Source: Buttiauxella sp. B2
GTDB taxonomy: Bacteria; Pseudomonadota; Gammaproteobacteria; Enterobacterales; Enterobacteriaceae
Assembly (NCBI RefSeq): GCF_006376615.1
Contig: NZ_VEXQ01000002.1
Span: 124,001-188,000, forward strand
Length of the DNA: 64,000 bases
Direction: 5' to 3'
The notes below the pieces were generated by a model that saw only the letters and a list, made by a program, of their open reading frames with translations, ran no database searches and was not told where the DNA came from. The translations under genes and the position numbers were made by a program. Below are positions 19,569 through 31,445 of this stretch, piece after piece (position 1 is the first letter of the stretch; each line of letters starts with the position of its first letter).

Positions 19569-20690
19569 TTAATCCTCGAAATACCAATACCCGCTGTTTA
19601 CCAGCGCAGCAAGCATTGCCAGGAACGACGGATCTTCTAACGCATCACCAAACATTTCAGCTTTCAGCGTGATATTGCTGGCCAATGCTTCAAGTGCTGG
19701 GCGATGTGGGCTGTCAATTTTTTCGCCGTTTACGTACACCTCATCGGCAATACGCAGCACACGCAAACCACCCAAACGAGTAATGCCATCACCTTGTTTC
19801 AGGGCGTCATAAATCTCATCGGGCTGATATGGCGGTTCTGGTGGTGCCACATCCAGTTCATGGCGGGATTGGGAAACAAACTCACCAAACCAGGTTTTAA
19901 AGTGCTCAGGCTGATTGATAAGCTCCAGCATCATGTCGCGTAGCTTATCCATCTCCTGCGGCAGAACATCAGCAGGGTGCTGACGTGCAGGCACATCAGG
20001 ATCGGTATAACGTTGGCTACCCAATTCACGTTGCAGCACGTAATCGGCAAAGCCGCTGATCAATTCACGGCCACTAGGCGCACGGAAACCAACTGAGAAG
20101 TTCATCGAGTTTTCCAGCGAGTAACCCTCGTGCGGGAAACCTGGCGGAATATAGAGAATGTCACCTGGTTCCAGCTCTTCGTCGATGATGGCGTCGAACG
20201 GCTCAACTTGCAGTAGATCAGGGTGTGGACAGTGTTGTTTCAGGGCGACTTTTTCCCCTACACGCCAGCGACGGCGACCAACACCTTGAATGATAAACAC
20301 ATCGTATTGGTCATAATGTGGGCCAACGCCACCGCCAGGAACGGAGAAAGAGATCATCAGATCGTCAATTCTCCAGTCGGGTAGGGCACGGAATGGCCGC
20401 ATTAATCGCGCACTCTGCTCATGCCAGTGGTTAACAGCCTGAACCAGTAAAGACCAGTTGTTTTCTCCCAGATGATCGTAGCTCTGGAAGGGGCCATGGC
20501 TAACCTGCCATTTGCCGTTGTTGTGGCTTACCAGGCGGCTGTCCACCTCGTTTTCCATAGCAAGGCCAGCCAGTTCATCCGGAGAGATTGGGTCGATGAA
20601 GTTTTTGAAGCCGCGTTTTAACACTACCGGGCGTTTTTGCCAGTAGTTAGCAATAAAATCGGGCCAATTTAGGTCGAGTTGATAGTCCAT
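19569..20690 (-). CDS. roxA: RoxA (YcfD), ribosomal protein L16 arginine hydroxylase
   Basis: A JmjC-type 2-oxoglutarate/Fe(II) oxygenase that hydroxylates Arg81 of ribosomal protein L16 in E. coli. The iron ligands His125, Asp127 (GPHYDQYD) and His187 (GFPHEGY) are at the same positions as in E. coli. The 373-residue length and C-terminal winged-helix region (LGGLRVLRIADEVYVNGEKI) also match. It is next to phoQ as in E. coli, but separated from pepT by about 6 kb of inserted DNA. Confidence 0.95.
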   Translation of the reverse strand: MDYQLDLNWPDFIANYWQKRPVVLKRGFKNFIDPISPDELAGLAMENEVDSRLVSHNNGKWQVSHGPFQSYDHLGENNWSLLVQAVNHWHEQSARLMRPFRALPDWRIDDLMISFSVPGGGVGPHYDQYDVFIIQGVGRRRWRVGEKVALKQHCPHPDLLQVEPFDAIIDEELEPGDILYIPPGFPHEGYSLENSMNFSVGFRAPSGRELISGFADYVLQRELGSQRYTDPDVPARQHPADVLPQEMDKLRDMMLELINQPEHFKTWFGEFVSQSRHELDVAPPEPPYQPDEIYDALKQGDGITRLGGLRVLRIADEVYVNGEKIDSPHRPALEALASNITLKAEMFGDALEDPSFLAMLAALVNSGYWYFED

Positions 20691-20749
20691 ATTATTATCC
20701 GGCAGGTGAAGGAGCCTGCCCGGATTATAACGGACTTAAGAGAGTATTT

Positions 20750-22210
20750 TTAATCTTCTTCGCGGTCTGGACGCTGACGCGCAAAAATCACTTCCATGCG
20801 TGCGCCACCTAACTCTGAGGTTGAGGTCTTAATCTCACCGTCGTACTGCTCCACGATTTCACGGGCGATGGATAAACCCATACCTTGTCCTGGGCGTAAA
20901 GTGTCCGCGCGCTGCCCCCGGTCAAACACCATGCTTCGTTTGCTTTCGGGTATCCCTGGCCCATCGTCATCAACGATTAAATGCAGCGTATCATCGAGCT
21001 GCATGCCCGATATTTCAACAAATTCAAGACAGTACTTGCAGGCGTTATCCAGCACGTTACCCATGACTTCCATAAAGTCATTTTTCTCACCCACAAAGGT
21101 GATTTCCGGGGAGATGTCCAGGGTGATATTGACGTCTTTGCGTTGATAAACCTTGTTCAGTGCCGAACAGAGGCTGTCGAGCAACGGAGCGATAGGGTGA
21201 AGCTCGCGGCTGATTAATATGCTGTCACCTCGAATGCTGGCGCGATGCAGATAGTAACCAATTTGCTGGGAGATACGGCTGATTTGTTCCAGCATCACCG
21301 GCTCCGCAGATTCAATATTCAACTTATCAGTGCGCAATGAGCGCAGCGTCGTTTGTAATACTGCCAGTGGTGTTTTCAGGCTGTGTGTTAAATCGGTTAG
21401 CGTGGTGCGATATTTATCGTAACGTTCGCGCTCGGTACGCAGCAGGCGATTAAGATTGCGCACAAGGCTTGTCAGTTCACGTGTGGTGTCGGGGTTCAGG
21501 CTATCTCGATCATGTTTTTCTAGCTCGCGTACTTCTTTCGCTAACGCTTCGATAGGGCGCAAGCTCCAGCGGGCTGCAAGCCAAAGCAGCGGCACAACCA
21601 ATAACAGGTTTGCCAGCACAACATAAATAAACCAGTTCCATACCATGTATGAACGTTTTAATTCGATAGGAATGGTATCGACGACAACAACCGTTAAGGC
21701 AGGCATTTTTCCCATGGACGGGTATTGGTTTACCGCAACCGAGTGGGTCATTTCATAACTATCATCATCGTCATGAAAGTTTTTTAGCTGGGTTTGAAGC
21801 TTTACGTCATTCGCGAGCAGGGCGCGGCTGGTATCAAAATTCGCTTCCAGTTCGTGAAAGCCGTTGGTCGTTAGCCACTCTTTTTTAATTTGCTGCACTA
21901 CGTGGGGCACATCGCGTTGTGTCCACAACAGATTGCCATGCTCATCGTAGATTAATGCCATTGTCGGGCTTTGCAAATTCAGGTTTTCCGGAAGGTCGAC
22001 CCGAATGTGTCCATTGTCGAAATTTGCGAGGGTGTAAAACAGGTTGCTCTCGCCGCGCAGCAAACGAAAAGTGGTTTTATCAAAACTGACGCTATAACCC
22101 ACCAGCGCTACCATGCCATAGGCCAGCGACAGCACCATAACCACGGCAGCGGTCGCCAGTAAAAAACGGACTCGTAGGGATAACGGCAAAAAGTGCTGGA
22201 TGAAATTCAT
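20750..22210 (-). CDS. phoQ: Sensor histidine kinase PhoQ
   Basis: The inner-membrane sensor of low Mg2+, acidic pH and cationic peptides, partner of PhoP. The 486-residue protein has two membrane helices flanking a periplasmic PDC-type sensor with an acidic cluster (HDDDDSYEM), then a HAMP region, the phosphorylated His in LTHSLKTPL, and an ATPase domain with [14 protein letters not shown] and GQGMGLSIA. It starts two bases after phoP ends, so it is cotranscribed. Confidence 0.96.
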   Translation of the reverse strand: MNFIQHFLPLSLRVRFLLATAAVVMVLSLAYGMVALVGYSVSFDKTTFRLLRGESNLFYTLANFDNGHIRVDLPENLNLQSPTMALIYDEHGNLLWTQRDVPHVVQQIKKEWLTTNGFHELEANFDTSRALLANDVKLQTQLKNFHDDDDSYEMTHSVAVNQYPSMGKMPALTVVVVDTIPIELKRSYMVWNWFIYVVLANLLLVVPLLWLAARWSLRPIEALAKEVRELEKHDRDSLNPDTTRELTSLVRNLNRLLRTERERYDKYRTTLTDLTHSLKTPLAVLQTTLRSLRTDKLNIESAEPVMLEQISRISQQIGYYLHRASIRGDSILISRELHPIAPLLDSLCSALNKVYQRKDVNITLDISPEITFVGEKNDFMEVMGNVLDNACKYCLEFVEISGMQLDDTLHLIVDDDGPGIPESKRSMVFDRGQRADTLRPGQGMGLSIAREIVEQYDGEIKTSTSELGGARMEVIFARQRPDREED

Positions 22211-22212
22211 GG

Positions 22213-22884
22213 TTAACGCAGGTCGAAACGATAGCCTTGACCACGCACCGTGGTAATAGCTTCATGCGGATATTCGGCCAGGATTTTTTTACGCAATCGT
22301 CCCATTAATACATCAATGGTATGGCTTTCTCGTAGTTCTGCATCCGGGTAAAGCTGAAGCATTAATGAATCTTTGCTTACCACTTTGCCATTGTTGCGGA
22401 TAAGCGTTTCCATAATGGTGTATTCAAAGGCGGTCAGTTTGACCAGATTGTCATTTATCAGCAATTCACGGCGTGATAAATCCACCTGAAAGGGAGGAAG
22501 CGAAATCACCTGTGAAGCCAGGCCGCTATTACGGCGCATTAAAACCTGCATACGTGCGATGACTTCTTCAAGATGAAACGGCTTGGTCACGTAATCATCG
22601 GCACCGGCACCCAGCACTTCGACTTTGTTCTGCCAGCCTTCACGCGCGGTAAGTACCAAAATAGGAACACTGACATCGTGACTGCGCCAGCGACGAATCA
22701 GACTCATGCCGTCTTCGTCAGGCAACCCCAAATCCACAATGGCAATATCAGGGGTGTGTTCACTCAGGAAATAGTCCGCTTCTTTGGCATCTTCAGCAGC
22801 ATCAACCTGATGGCCCGCTTCCCTCAATTGAACCTGAAGATGGTGGCGTAACAGTGCATTATCTTCCACAACCAGAACACGCAT
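22213..22884 (-). CDS. phoP: Response regulator PhoP
   Basis: An OmpR-type transcription factor of 223 residues controlling Mg2+ homeostasis, envelope remodelling and antimicrobial peptide resistance. The receiver has the phospho-acceptor Asp in [13 protein letters not shown] and Lys in DDYVTKPF; the C-terminal winged helix includes [17 protein letters not shown] PhoP box lies upstream, in line with the known autoregulation. Confidence 0.97.
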   Translation of the reverse strand: MRVLVVEDNALLRHHLQVQLREAGHQVDAAEDAKEADYFLSEHTPDIAIVDLGLPDEDGMSLIRRWRSHDVSVPILVLTAREGWQNKVEVLGAGADDYVTKPFHLEEVIARMQVLMRRNSGLASQVISLPPFQVDLSRRELLINDNLVKLTAFEYTIMETLIRNNGKVVSKDSLMLQLYPDAELRESHTIDVLMGRLRKKILAEYPHEAITTVRGQGYRFDLR

Positions 22885-22945
22885 CGCATTTCCCCAATAG
22901 ATAAATAGCTTTGATAGTTTAACGCTAATTATGGTGCAGAGGGGG

Positions 22946-22962
22946 TAAACCTTGAATAAACA
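22946..22962 (-). promoter_or_regulatory. PhoP box upstream of phoPQ
   Basis: On the minus strand the sequence reads TGTTTA-TTCAA-GGTTTA, a near-perfect direct repeat with the 11-bp period of PhoP sites. It is followed after 14 bases by TAATTA, a plausible -10, and lies about 60 to 80 bases before the phoP start. Confidence 0.8.
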
Positions 22963-22983
22963 ATCATGAGGGTGGCGCGAGGA

Positions 22984-23013
22984 TAAAAAAACGCCACCGC
23001 AGAGGGTGGCGTT
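22984..23013 (-). terminator. Rho-independent terminator of purB
   Basis: AACGCCACC pairs with GGTGGCGTT around a six-base loop; the minus strand continues in a T tract. It lies eight bases after the purB stop. Confidence 0.88.
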
Positions 23014-23020
23014 AGAAGTG

Positions 23021-24394
<1,374 letters not shown>

Positions 24395-24412
24395 TTACAA
24401 CTCCGAGAGAGG

Positions 24413-25042
24413 TTAACAATGAGCAAGAATTTGTTTGGCCTGAGCACACAGGCGACTACGAGAAAACATTAACTGCAAGCGGCCACCGCCAACTTGATGC
24501 CACAACACTGCGGCACGAATACCGGCCAGTAATGAAGCGCGAACTTTGCTTTGCACCTGCGGGCTTTGCAGCACAGCAGGGGAGCCAGTGACCTGAATAC
24601 GTGGGCCAAGTGGGCTGATGACATCAACATAAATCCCCGCCATGGCACTGAGCAAGGTGTCGGATTCGAGGTCAAAATGTTCTAGCTGACGCTGTAACCC
24701 AGCGATACTTGAGCCGAGTTTATCCATCGCGCCTTTACTACCGTAAAGCTTACGCTCCAGCACCATCAAGCTTAGGGTGTAACGCGTCAATTCAGCATTC
24801 AAACCCTGACGGTTACTGGCGTTCAGCACTCCCAGCAACGTTTCCAGGCCAAGTTTTAGGTTTGCTTCATTGCCACCAAAAACATCAAGCGTGGAGCCGG
24901 GGTTTTGATCGATGACGCTATTCAAAGAAACATGCAGCGCATCGTTATCGCAATGTCCCTGGTGAGCCAATTGCTGAACCAGACGAGCAGACTGGCAGAT
25001 CCCCGCCAGTGCGATAGTGATGTCATAGTAATTTTTGGCCAC
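24413..25042 (-). CDS. hflD: HflD, lysogenisation regulator
   Basis: A 209-residue, mainly helical membrane-associated protein that binds lambda CII in E. coli; its cell role is otherwise unclear. The sequence starts [29 protein letters not shown], typical of HflD. It lies between mnmA and purB as in E. coli. Confidence 0.93.
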   Translation of the reverse strand: MAKNYYDITIALAGICQSARLVQQLAHQGHCDNDALHVSLNSVIDQNPGSTLDVFGGNEANLKLGLETLLGVLNASNRQGLNAELTRYTLSLMVLERKLYGSKGAMDKLGSSIAGLQRQLEHFDLESDTLLSAMAGIYVDVISPLGPRIQVTGSPAVLQSPQVQSKVRASLLAGIRAAVLWHQVGGGRLQLMFSRSRLCAQAKQILAHC

Positions 25043-25078
25043 GAAGGTATTCGTCCTTGTTTGCGATTAAACTTTATT

Positions 25079-26191
25079 TTATTCAGCGACGAGCGGCAGA
25101 CGCTGCTCAATAACACCACCACCGAGACACATTTCACCGAGATAGAACACGGCAGACTGGCCTGGCGTGACGGCGGCAACAGGTTCATCAAAACGCACTT
25201 CAATCCTGTCTGCATCCAGCGGCGTGATGATACAAGGAAGGTCGACCTGGCGATAACGGGTTTTCACGGTGCATTTCAGCGGTTCGGTCAGCGTTTCGCG
25301 GTCAACCCAATGTAGCTGCTGCGCAATCAAACCAACGGACATCAGACGTGGGTGGTCATGGCCTTGTGCAACAACCAAAATGTTGTTTTCAACATCTTTA
25401 TCGACCACGTACCACGGATCTTCGCTACCTTCTTTGGTACCGCCGATGCCCAGGCCTTTACGTTGACCCAGCGTGTGGTACATCAAACCCTGGTGCTCGC
25501 CAATGTGTTCACCGTCAACCGTGAGAATTTTACCCGGCTGAGCAGGCAGATAGCGGCCAAGGAATTCGCGGAATTTGCGCTCGCCGATAAAACAGATACC
25601 GGTTGAGTCTTTTTTCTTCGCGGTGATCAAATCTAATTCTTCGGCAATGCGGCGCACTTCCGGTTTTTCGAGTTCACCAACCGGGAACAGACTTTGTGCA
25701 ATTTGCTCATGGCCCAGCGTGTAGAGGAAGTAGCTTTGATCTTTGTTGCTGTCTAAGCCGCGTAACAAGCGGCTTTTACCGTCCACGTCATCGCGACGTA
25801 CGTAGTGACCAGTGGCGATATAATCGGCACCTAAATCTTCGGCGGCAAATTCGAGGAAGGCTTTAAATTTGATTTCTTTGTTGCACAGAATATCCGGATT
25901 TGGCGTGCGCCCGGCTTTGTACTCTTCCAGGAAATGTTCAAAAACGTTATCCCAGTATTCTGCGGCAAAGTTTACGGTGTGCAGTTCAATGCCGAGCTTA
26001 TCGCAAACGGCTTGTGCATCCGCTAAATCAGCGGCCGCTGTGCAGTACTCCTCGCCATCGTCCTCTTCCCAGTTCTTCATGAACAGGCCTTCCACCTTGT
26101 AACCTTGTTGTTGCAACAGGTAAGCGGAAACGGAGGAATCGACACCGCCGGACATCCCGACGATCACTTTTTTCTGGCTGTTATCAGACAT
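25079..26191 (-). CDS. mnmA: tRNA-specific 2-thiouridylase MnmA
   Basis: MnmA inserts sulfur at position 2 of wobble uridine 34 in tRNA for Lys, Glu and Gln. The PP-loop SGGVDSS, the catalytic cysteines in ILCNKEIKF (Cys near residue 102) and [11 protein letters not shown] (near 199), and the [10 protein letters not shown] segment are present. The frame is open 15 codons upstream; [16 protein letters not shown] at 26191 fits the family and gives 370 residues. Confidence 0.95.
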   Translation of the reverse strand: MSDNSQKKVIVGMSGGVDSSVSAYLLQQQGYKVEGLFMKNWEEDDGEEYCTAAADLADAQAVCDKLGIELHTVNFAAEYWDNVFEHFLEEYKAGRTPNPDILCNKEIKFKAFLEFAAEDLGADYIATGHYVRRDDVDGKSRLLRGLDSNKDQSYFLYTLGHEQIAQSLFPVGELEKPEVRRIAEELDLITAKKKDSTGICFIGERKFREFLGRYLPAQPGKILTVDGEHIGEHQGLMYHTLGQRKGLGIGGTKEGSEDPWYVVDKDVENNILVVAQGHDHPRLMSVGLIAQQLHWVDRETLTEPLKCTVKTRYRQVDLPCIITPLDADRIEVRFDEPVAAVTPGQSAVFYLGEMCLGGGVIEQRLPLVAE

Positions 26192-26257
26192 GGAGTTACT
26201 CACGACATTGAACTTAAAGGCGGCGTATTCTATCACGCATCCCCCCAGCTATCACCC

Positions 26258-26707
26258 CTAACTAAACGGCCAATTGAATGCACCCAGCATGCTGAGCGGA
26301 TAACGTTCAGCACGTTGGTAACAGCGAATGCTTTCTGCAACGAGCGGCGAACGCAAATTCCTTGCGTTAACAATTTGTTGCGCATCCAGCCATAAACACT
26401 GATCAATATCGCTATCATGAGGCGCTGTTGGAAGTTGTTCGTCCAAATCAATAGCAAAAAGGAAACGCAGGAAAGGGGTGTTATCTGGAGCTATCCATTG
26501 GTGCATACGGATAAAGGTTTGCGGTTGCGCGTAAATCCCTGTTTCTTCGTACAATTCGCGGCTTGCGGCCTCAACCAGCGTTTCATCGGCTTCCAGATGC
26601 CCGGCAGGCTGATTCCACAAGGCTTTGCCATTGATCGTCTCTTCAACGACTAAAAATTTTCCTTGTGCCTGAACCACGCAGGCGACAGTAACGTGCGGTT
26701 TAAACAT
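26258..26707 (-). CDS. nudJ: Nudix hydrolase NudJ (HMP-PP phosphatase)
   Basis: NudJ hydrolyses nucleoside di- and triphosphates and the thiamine intermediate HMP-PP. The Nudix box [23 protein letters not shown] is complete except for one position typical of this subfamily. The 149-residue product starts [23 protein letters not shown]; an open frame runs 49 codons further upstream but crosses the divergent promoter. It is four residues shorter than E. coli at the C-terminus. Confidence 0.93.
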   Translation of the reverse strand: MFKPHVTVACVVQAQGKFLVVEETINGKALWNQPAGHLEADETLVEAASRELYEETGIYAQPQTFIRMHQWIAPDNTPFLRFLFAIDLDEQLPTAPHDSDIDQCLWLDAQQIVNARNLRSPLVAESIRCYQRAERYPLSMLGAFNWPFS

Positions 26708-26749
26708 GGGTTTTCCTTCTTGCTTGAAAATCACTCGCGAGATCATTAA

Positions 26750-26788
26750 AAAATGATCTGGATCACATTTTTTTTCGTGACCTATACT
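26750..26788 (+). promoter_or_regulatory. CRP/FNR-type site and -10 of the second methylglyoxal synthase gene
   Basis: AATGATCTGGATCACATTT at about 26751-26769 has a perfect right half (GATCACATTT) and a shortened left half of the CRP consensus, and TGAT-N4-ATCA also fits FNR. A TATACT -10 follows at 26783-26788, so the site would overlap the -35 region as in class II activation. It sits in the divergent gap with nudJ. Confidence 0.55.
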
Positions 26789-26824
26789 CTGTTGGATTTC
26801 AAAAATCACCACGAGGGTACCATC

Positions 26825-27322
26825 ATGCAGCTTACCACGCGTATTATGCCGCAACAGAAACGTATCGCTTTAGTGGCTCACGATCCTTGTAAACCCAACC
26901 TGCTGAACTGGGCCGTTGATAACCAGACGACACTCAGCAACCATATTATTTACGCAACCGGCACCACTGGAAACCTCTTGCAGGCTCACACCCGTTTATC
27001 CGTTTTGGCATTGATGAGTGGTTCGATAGGGGGCGATCAACAGTTAGGATATTTGATTGCATCAGGTCAGATAGATGTGCTGATTTTCTTTTGGGATCCA
27101 CTCAGTGCGGTGCCACATCACTCTGATGTAAAAGCCCTGATGCGGCTGGCAACAGCATGGAACATCCCTATTGCCAGCAACGCCTGTAGCGCCAATTTCT
27201 TGATTAACTCGTCGCTATTTGAGCAAGCGCTGGAAATCACCGTTCCCGATGGCGATGCTTTCCTCAGCAGTCGCGTTTCTCACGTCACACAAAATGGCGT
27301 CAATACTCAGCATCTTTTATAA
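26825..27322 (+). CDS. Methylglyoxal synthase, apparent second copy
   Basis: A 165-residue enzyme of the MgsA family, which converts dihydroxyacetone phosphate to methylglyoxal. Catalytic and substrate residues of E. coli MgsA are all kept at the same positions: His19, Asp20, Asp71 (GGDQQ), Asp91 (FFWDPL), His98 and Asp101 (VPHHSD), with YATGTTGNL for phosphate binding. The C-terminus is about 13 residues longer. In E. coli mgsA lies at 22 min beside helD, not between nudJ and rluE, so this is probably a paralogue. It ends inside the 3' end of rluE, overlapping by 6 bases tail to tail. Confidence 0.88.
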   Translation: MQLTTRIMPQQKRIALVAHDPCKPNLLNWAVDNQTTLSNHIIYATGTTGNLLQAHTRLSVLALMSGSIGGDQQLGYLIASGQIDVLIFFWDPLSAVPHHSDVKALMRLATAWNIPIASNACSANFLINSSLFEQALEITVPDGDAFLSSRVSHVTQNGVNTQHLL

Positions 27323-27949
27323 CGTGTCTATCGGGATTTCGCGCCATTCGCCAGGAGCCAAATCGGCCAGTTCCAGTGCCCCCATTGCATAGCGAATCAG
27401 GCGTAGAGTTGGGTAACCAACATGCGCCGTCATACGCCGCACTTGACGGTTGCGCCCTTCATACAATGTGATTTTCAGCCAACTGGTAGGAATCGCTTTA
27501 CGTTCACGAATCGGTGGATTGCGTACCCACAGCCACTCAGGTTCGTCAACCAACTCAACGCCTGCGGGTAGGGTAGAGCCATCATTAAGCGTAATGCCAT
27601 TTCGCAGTGCTTCCAGTGCTTCTTCCGTAGGCGCGCCTTCAACCTGCACGAAGTAAACCTTACCGGTACGTTTGCCGGGTTGGGTTAATCTGGCTTGTAA
27701 CGCACCGTCGTTGGTTAACACCAGCAAGCCTTCGCTGTCTCTATCAAGACGACCTGCTGCGTAAATACCTAATAACGGTATGTAATCTTTTAGCGTACTG
27801 CGCCCTGCTTCGTCGGTGAATTGTGGTAGCACATCATAGGGTTTATTGAAGATAACCAGCCGCTTCGGTCCGTCAGTGCGCTTTTTATTGGCAGGGCGTC
27901 GTGTGCTGAATCGTTCAACTTGGTGATTTCTAAAAGAAGTTTTATTCAT
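27317..27949 (-). CDS. rluE: 23S rRNA pseudouridine(2457) synthase RluE
   Basis: RluE makes pseudouridine at position 2457 of 23S rRNA. The catalytic motif [19 protein letters not shown] holds the essential Asp, and [25 protein letters not shown] is typical of the RsuA/RluBEF branch. The 210-residue length fits. Divergent from icd as in E. coli. Confidence 0.94.
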   Translation of the reverse strand: MNKTSFRNHQVERFSTRRPANKKRTDGPKRLVIFNKPYDVLPQFTDEAGRSTLKDYIPLLGIYAAGRLDRDSEGLLVLTNDGALQARLTQPGKRTGKVYFVQVEGAPTEEALEALRNGITLNDGSTLPAGVELVDEPEWLWVRNPPIRERKAIPTSWLKITLYEGRNRQVRRMTAHVGYPTLRLIRYAMGALELADLAPGEWREIPIDTL

Positions 27950-28082
27950 AGTGTTTTCAGACGTTAGGTATTAACGCATTATAACGGAAATCACCAGTGA
28001 TTGGCGCGGGCCTGATATTCAAGTAGTATTGACACGCACATTACAAATCATTAACAAAAAGAAGCGCTCGAAGGAGAGGTTG

Positions 28083-29333
28083 ATGGAAAGCAAAGTAGTT
28101 GTTCCGGCGGAAGGTAAAAAGATCACCCTGCAAGATGGCAAACTGAATGTTCCTCACAACCCAATCATTCCTTTCATTGAAGGTGATGGTATCGGTGTGG
28201 ACGTGACGCCAGCCATGATCAAAGTGGTTGATGCCGCCGTGCAGAAAGCCTATAAGGGCGAGCGGAAAATTTCCTGGATGGAAATCTATACCGGCGAAAA
28301 ATCTACCCAACTTTATGGCCAGGATGTCTGGCTGCCAGAAGAAACTCTGGACCTGATTCGTGACTATCGCGTGGCAATTAAAGGGCCACTGACAACGCCA
28401 GTTGGCGGCGGTATTCGTTCCCTGAACGTTGCTCTGCGTCAGCAACTTGATCTGTACGTTTGCCTGCGTCCGGTACGTTACTACCAGGGCACACCAAGCC
28501 CGGTGAAACACCCAGAGCTGACCAACATGGTTATCTTCCGTGAAAACTCAGAAGATATTTATGCGGGCATCGAGTGGAAGGCTGACAGCGCTGAAGCTGA
28601 AAAAGTCATCAAATTCCTGCGTGATGAAATGGGCGTAACGAAAATTCGTTTCCCAGAGCATTGCGGTATCGGCATCAAGCCGTGCTCTGAAGAAGGCACA
28701 AAACGCCTGGTTCGTGCAGCTATCGAATACGCAATCACCAACGACCGTGATTCCGTAACTTTGGTTCACAAAGGTAACATCATGAAATTCACCGAAGGTG
28801 CTTTCAAAGACTGGGGCTACCAACTGGCGCGTGAAGAGTTCGGTGGTGAACTGATTGATGGCGGTCCATGGGTGAAACTGAAAAACCCTAACACTGGCAA
28901 AGAAATCATTGTTAAAGACGTAATCGCCGATGCATTCCTGCAACAGATCCTGCTGCGTCCGGCTGAATACGACGTTATCGCGTGTATGAACCTGAACGGT
29001 GACTATATTTCCGATGCATTGGCAGCTCAGGTTGGCGGTATCGGTATCGCACCAGGTGCTAACATCGGTGACGAATGTGCACTGTTCGAAGCAACCCACG
29101 GTACGGCACCAAAATATGCAGGCCAGGATAAAGTGAACCCAGGTTCCATCATCCTGTCCGCTGAGATGATGCTGCGTCACATGGAGTGGTTCGAAGCGGC
29201 TGACCTTATCGTTAAAGGTATGGAAGGCGCTATCAATGCTAAAACCGTAACTTACGATTTTGAGCGTCTGATGCCTGAAGCTAAGCTGCTGAAATGTTCA
29301 GAGTTTGGCGACGCAATGATCAAGCATATGTAA
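28083..29333 (+). CDS. icd: NADP-dependent isocitrate dehydrogenase Icd
   Basis: The TCA-cycle enzyme converting isocitrate to 2-oxoglutarate. The 416-residue protein starts [20 protein letters not shown] after an AAGGAGAGG site; [12 protein letters not shown] contains the regulatory serine phosphorylated by AceK, and [17 protein letters not shown] is the metal-binding signature. In E. coli the 3' end of icd is the e14 prophage attachment site; here the end is intact with a terminator, followed by mosaic DNA. Confidence 0.97.
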   Translation: MESKVVVPAEGKKITLQDGKLNVPHNPIIPFIEGDGIGVDVTPAMIKVVDAAVQKAYKGERKISWMEIYTGEKSTQLYGQDVWLPEETLDLIRDYRVAIKGPLTTPVGGGIRSLNVALRQQLDLYVCLRPVRYYQGTPSPVKHPELTNMVIFRENSEDIYAGIEWKADSAEAEKVIKFLRDEMGVTKIRFPEHCGIGIKPCSEEGTKRLVRAAIEYAITNDRDSVTLVHKGNIMKFTEGAFKDWGYQLAREEFGGELIDGGPWVKLKNPNTGKEIIVKDVIADAFLQQILLRPAEYDVIACMNLNGDYISDALAAQVGGIGIAPGANIGDECALFEATHGTAPKYAGQDKVNPGSIILSAEMMLRHMEWFEAADLIVKGMEGAINAKTVTYDFERLMPEAKLLKCSEFGDAMIKHM

Positions 29334-29356
29334 TTCGGTAGTTTGTTAAATCTATT

Positions 29357-29386
29357 AACGGGAGCTTAACGCTCCCGTTATTTTTT
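29357..29386 (+). terminator. Rho-independent terminator of icd
   Basis: AACGGGAGC and GCTCCCGTT form a 9-bp stem with a TTAAC loop, followed by ATTTTTT. Confidence 0.92.
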
Positions 29387-29659
29387 GTTAGCTTGCTAAT
29401 GGTTATCAAAATAAGTTATCAAAATCCCTTCCAAAAAATTCCTAAACTGTTTTATTTCATACCTAATTCGGCACTCTTTGTGCACTAGGTTCATTCATAT
29501 TTGACAGTCAGTTCAGTGCCAGAAGCGGACGTTGCTGACCCTTAGGTGCTATTGTCAATTAGGGTAGCTCACATACCGCAAAACATCGATTGGCTACACT
29601 TTCGCAGAAATGCAGCCGTTCGGAGGTTTTTTCCTCTGCAGAACTATCAGAACCTTGCA
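29387..29659. other. Gap after icd with a dispersed-repeat copy, no gene
   Basis: No gene was found between the icd terminator and the DHFR-like gene. A repeat copy is at 29507-29539. This is where E. coli-like gene order stops. Confidence 0.5.
29507..29539. repeat. Dispersed GTGCCAGRAGCGGAC repeat copy
   Basis: The core reads CAGTGCCAGAAGCGGACGTT, nearly the same as copies at 30.6 and 31.7 kb, and is followed by GCTGAC. Confidence 0.65.
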
Positions 29660-30244
29660 TTATTGATTTCGTTTCACCTCGTATCGCAGGCACACTACGC
29701 CCGACGGGAAAACGTTACTATTCGCCAGCATGAGTGAGGTTCTGTCTTTTATGTTTTTGAACAAGGGAATGCCTTGCCCCAGCAGAATCGGATTGACGAA
29801 TAGCCAATACTCATCGATAAGGTTTTCCGCCATTAGCGCGTGAGTAGCTGAGGGACTGCCAAACATTAGGATTTCGCTGCCCGCGTTATGCTTGAGCTTG
29901 CTGATTTCGTCGCTTAAATTGCTGCTGATAATTTGCGTATTAGGGTGATTTTTTTCCAACAGGGTTTTCGACAACACCACTTTGTGGGCAGATTTATACC
30001 AACGCGAATGCGCATGGTCATGCGGGCTGGCGTCAGGCTTATCGGCAGCAGTTGGCCAGTACGACTCCATCATCTGGTAGGTGATGCGCCCATATAAGGC
30101 GGTGTCGGTCTGCTGAATCCGCTGCTCCACGTATTCAAACAAGTCGGGGCTTATGCTTATCCAGGCCAGACTCGCCGGGCCCTCAGCGGTAGAAGCGACA
30201 AAACCATCCAGCGACACATGGACAAACGAAACTATTTTTCTCAT
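29660..30244 (-). CDS. Dihydrofolate reductase-fold family protein (RibD C-terminal-like)
   Basis: A 194-residue protein of the DHFR/RibD_C family of small NADPH-binding reductases. The opening FVHVSLDGFVA, the YGRITYQMMESYW helix, VVLSKTLL, and the nucleotide-binding segment ILMFGSPSATHALM are typical; a late PILLGQGIPLF supports it. It is not FolA. Substrate unknown. The product of an adjacent decayed SRPBCC gene lies just upstream; such genes are often neighbours. Flanked by dispersed repeats. Confidence 0.82.
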   Translation of the reverse strand: MRKIVSFVHVSLDGFVASTAEGPASLAWISISPDLFEYVEQRIQQTDTALYGRITYQMMESYWPTAADKPDASPHDHAHSRWYKSAHKVVLSKTLLEKNHPNTQIISSNLSDEISKLKHNAGSEILMFGSPSATHALMAENLIDEYWLFVNPILLGQGIPLFKNIKDRTSLMLANSNVFPSGVVCLRYEVKRNQ

Positions 30245-30258
30245 GATTTTCTCTTTGA

Positions 30259-30407
30259 TTAAGTTTTGATTACATAGCCTGCGAGGCGTGCCAGGGTTTG
30301 GTTCCCGCCTTCAATCGCCCCAATTTTCTCCAACGCCATCTTGCGTGCTTCCGCATCCGGAAAAAACAGATGTATCGTCACTTTGGTTTGTCCATCCACC
30401 ACTGAGC
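30259..30407 (-). pseudogene. C-terminal remnant of an SRPBCC (AHSA1-like) domain gene
   Basis: One minus-strand frame ending at the TAA 30259-30261 reads VTIHLFFPDAEARKMALEKI then GAIEGGNQTLARLAGYVIKT, which matches the C-terminal helix of START-like AHSA1 proteins. No matching N-terminal half of about 100 residues can be found upstream, so only the tail survives. It lies 14 bases before the DHFR-like gene start and would have been cotranscribed. Confidence 0.55.
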
Positions 30408-30590
30408 ACGCTCAAGTTGTATCGGATCAAGATGAACAAAAGAACGAAGCAGTGAGAAAAACGGGTTGCTCTCCATGGTAAGCCCCTAAACCCGGAACAT
30501 CTGGAATTAAGTATAAATCTTGTTACCAATACGGTTCTGGAACAGCGCCCATTGGATGCTTGACCCTGATTTGTGTGATATGTACCAACT

Positions 30591-30657
30591 GCTGCTTCTC
30601 GCTCTAAGCGGACTGAATGTGCCGTACCGGCAGCTAAGTGCCAGGAGCGGACTTTTA
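30591..30657. repeat. Dispersed repeat copy, both ends recognisable
   Basis: CTGCTTCTCGCTCTAAGCGG at the left and CTAAGTGCCAGGAGCGGACT at the right. The same two parts occur at 31667-31735 with similar spacing. Nothing else was seen in 30477-30767. Confidence 0.7.
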
Positions 30658-30767
30658 GTGGTTCTAAAAGCACTCATGCCGTGGCCAAATTCAGTAAATC
30701 ACTACAGCATGACTGCTATCTTTGCTGCCCATATATATAAAAGGAGGTCTTCAAGACTTCTGGCGCA

Positions 30768-31445
30768 TTAAGCATTGCGTTCCTCTGAAAGGTGCAGTAT
30801 GTCATCACTCATCTCTTGTAACTCATTGATCAGTCTTGCCACATGGAAACCATCGCACACGGAATGATGTACCTGAACGGCGAGAGGCAATAATACTTTT
30901 CCATCTTGTGTGTAGTATTTTCCAAGCGTGAACATGGGGGCAAAAAAGTTCTGCATGTTAGCAATGTTGATATTAAAACTGGTAAAACTTACCCAAGGAA
31001 TAGCCGATACGAAAAATACATTTTCCCGAGACTCCTCCTTAGGCCAATAAGAAAGGTTATTACAATAACGTGCAACGTCTTCTGAATAAACGTCCTGGAA
31101 GTGATGAATATTACCATCGTAGTGACTCCATAATGATGAAAAGGTCTCCGTTTCATTATGGAAAATTGTATAGCTTGGATGAATGTTATTCCATATGACG
31201 AGCTCATTGTTCTTTATGGCCATGCGAAACTCCGCATGACTATTTACGATTTTAGAAAGGAGAAAAATTATAGTAGGATAAAATTTCCAGCCAACTTCCT
31301 TTATATTTTTTAGCAGTGCGGTAATATCTAATTGGACAGTTTGGTTAAATGTACATTGAGCAAATGACTGAAATACCTCAAAATGCTCCTTCCTTGCCCA
31401 ACGAAGTAAGTCAACAGGTGTATATTCTAGGGTTGTTTTTTTCAT
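30768..31445 (-). CDS. catA: Type A chloramphenicol O-acetyltransferase
   Basis: A 225-residue enzyme that acetylates chloramphenicol with acetyl-CoA. The catalytic signature HHSVCDGFH (His194), the structural Asp pocket, [28 protein letters not shown] and LPWVSF-like [14 protein letters not shown] are those of type A CATs. It is clearly divergent from the plasmid classes CatA1-CatA3. AAAGG precedes the ATG. The gene is AT-rich and flanked by dispersed repeats, which suggests transfer; it may equally be a species-specific chromosomal CAT. Confidence 0.9.
   Translation of the reverse strand: MKKTTLEYTPVDLLRWARKEHFEVFQSFAQCTFNQTVQLDITALLKNIKEVGWKFYPTIIFLLSKIVNSHAEFRMAIKNNELVIWNNIHPSYTIFHNETETFSSLWSHYDGNIHHFQDVYSEDVARYCNNLSYWPKEESRENVFFVSAIPWVSFTSFNINIANMQNFFAPMFTLGKYYTQDGKVLLPLAVQVHHSVCDGFHVARLINELQEMSDDILHLSEERNA

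Noticed and set aside
28041..29180. Two long minus-strand open frames inside icd
   Set aside because: Antisense shadows of icd with no ribosome site or recognisable domain.
29200..29400. Prophage insertion in the 3' end of icd, as for e14
   Set aside because: The icd 3' end and its terminator are intact and single; no phage integrase follows.
30311..30673. 120-codon minus-strand open frame upstream of the DHFR-like gene
   Set aside because: The better-supported reading in another frame is an SRPBCC C-terminal remnant; this frame also runs through a dispersed repeat.
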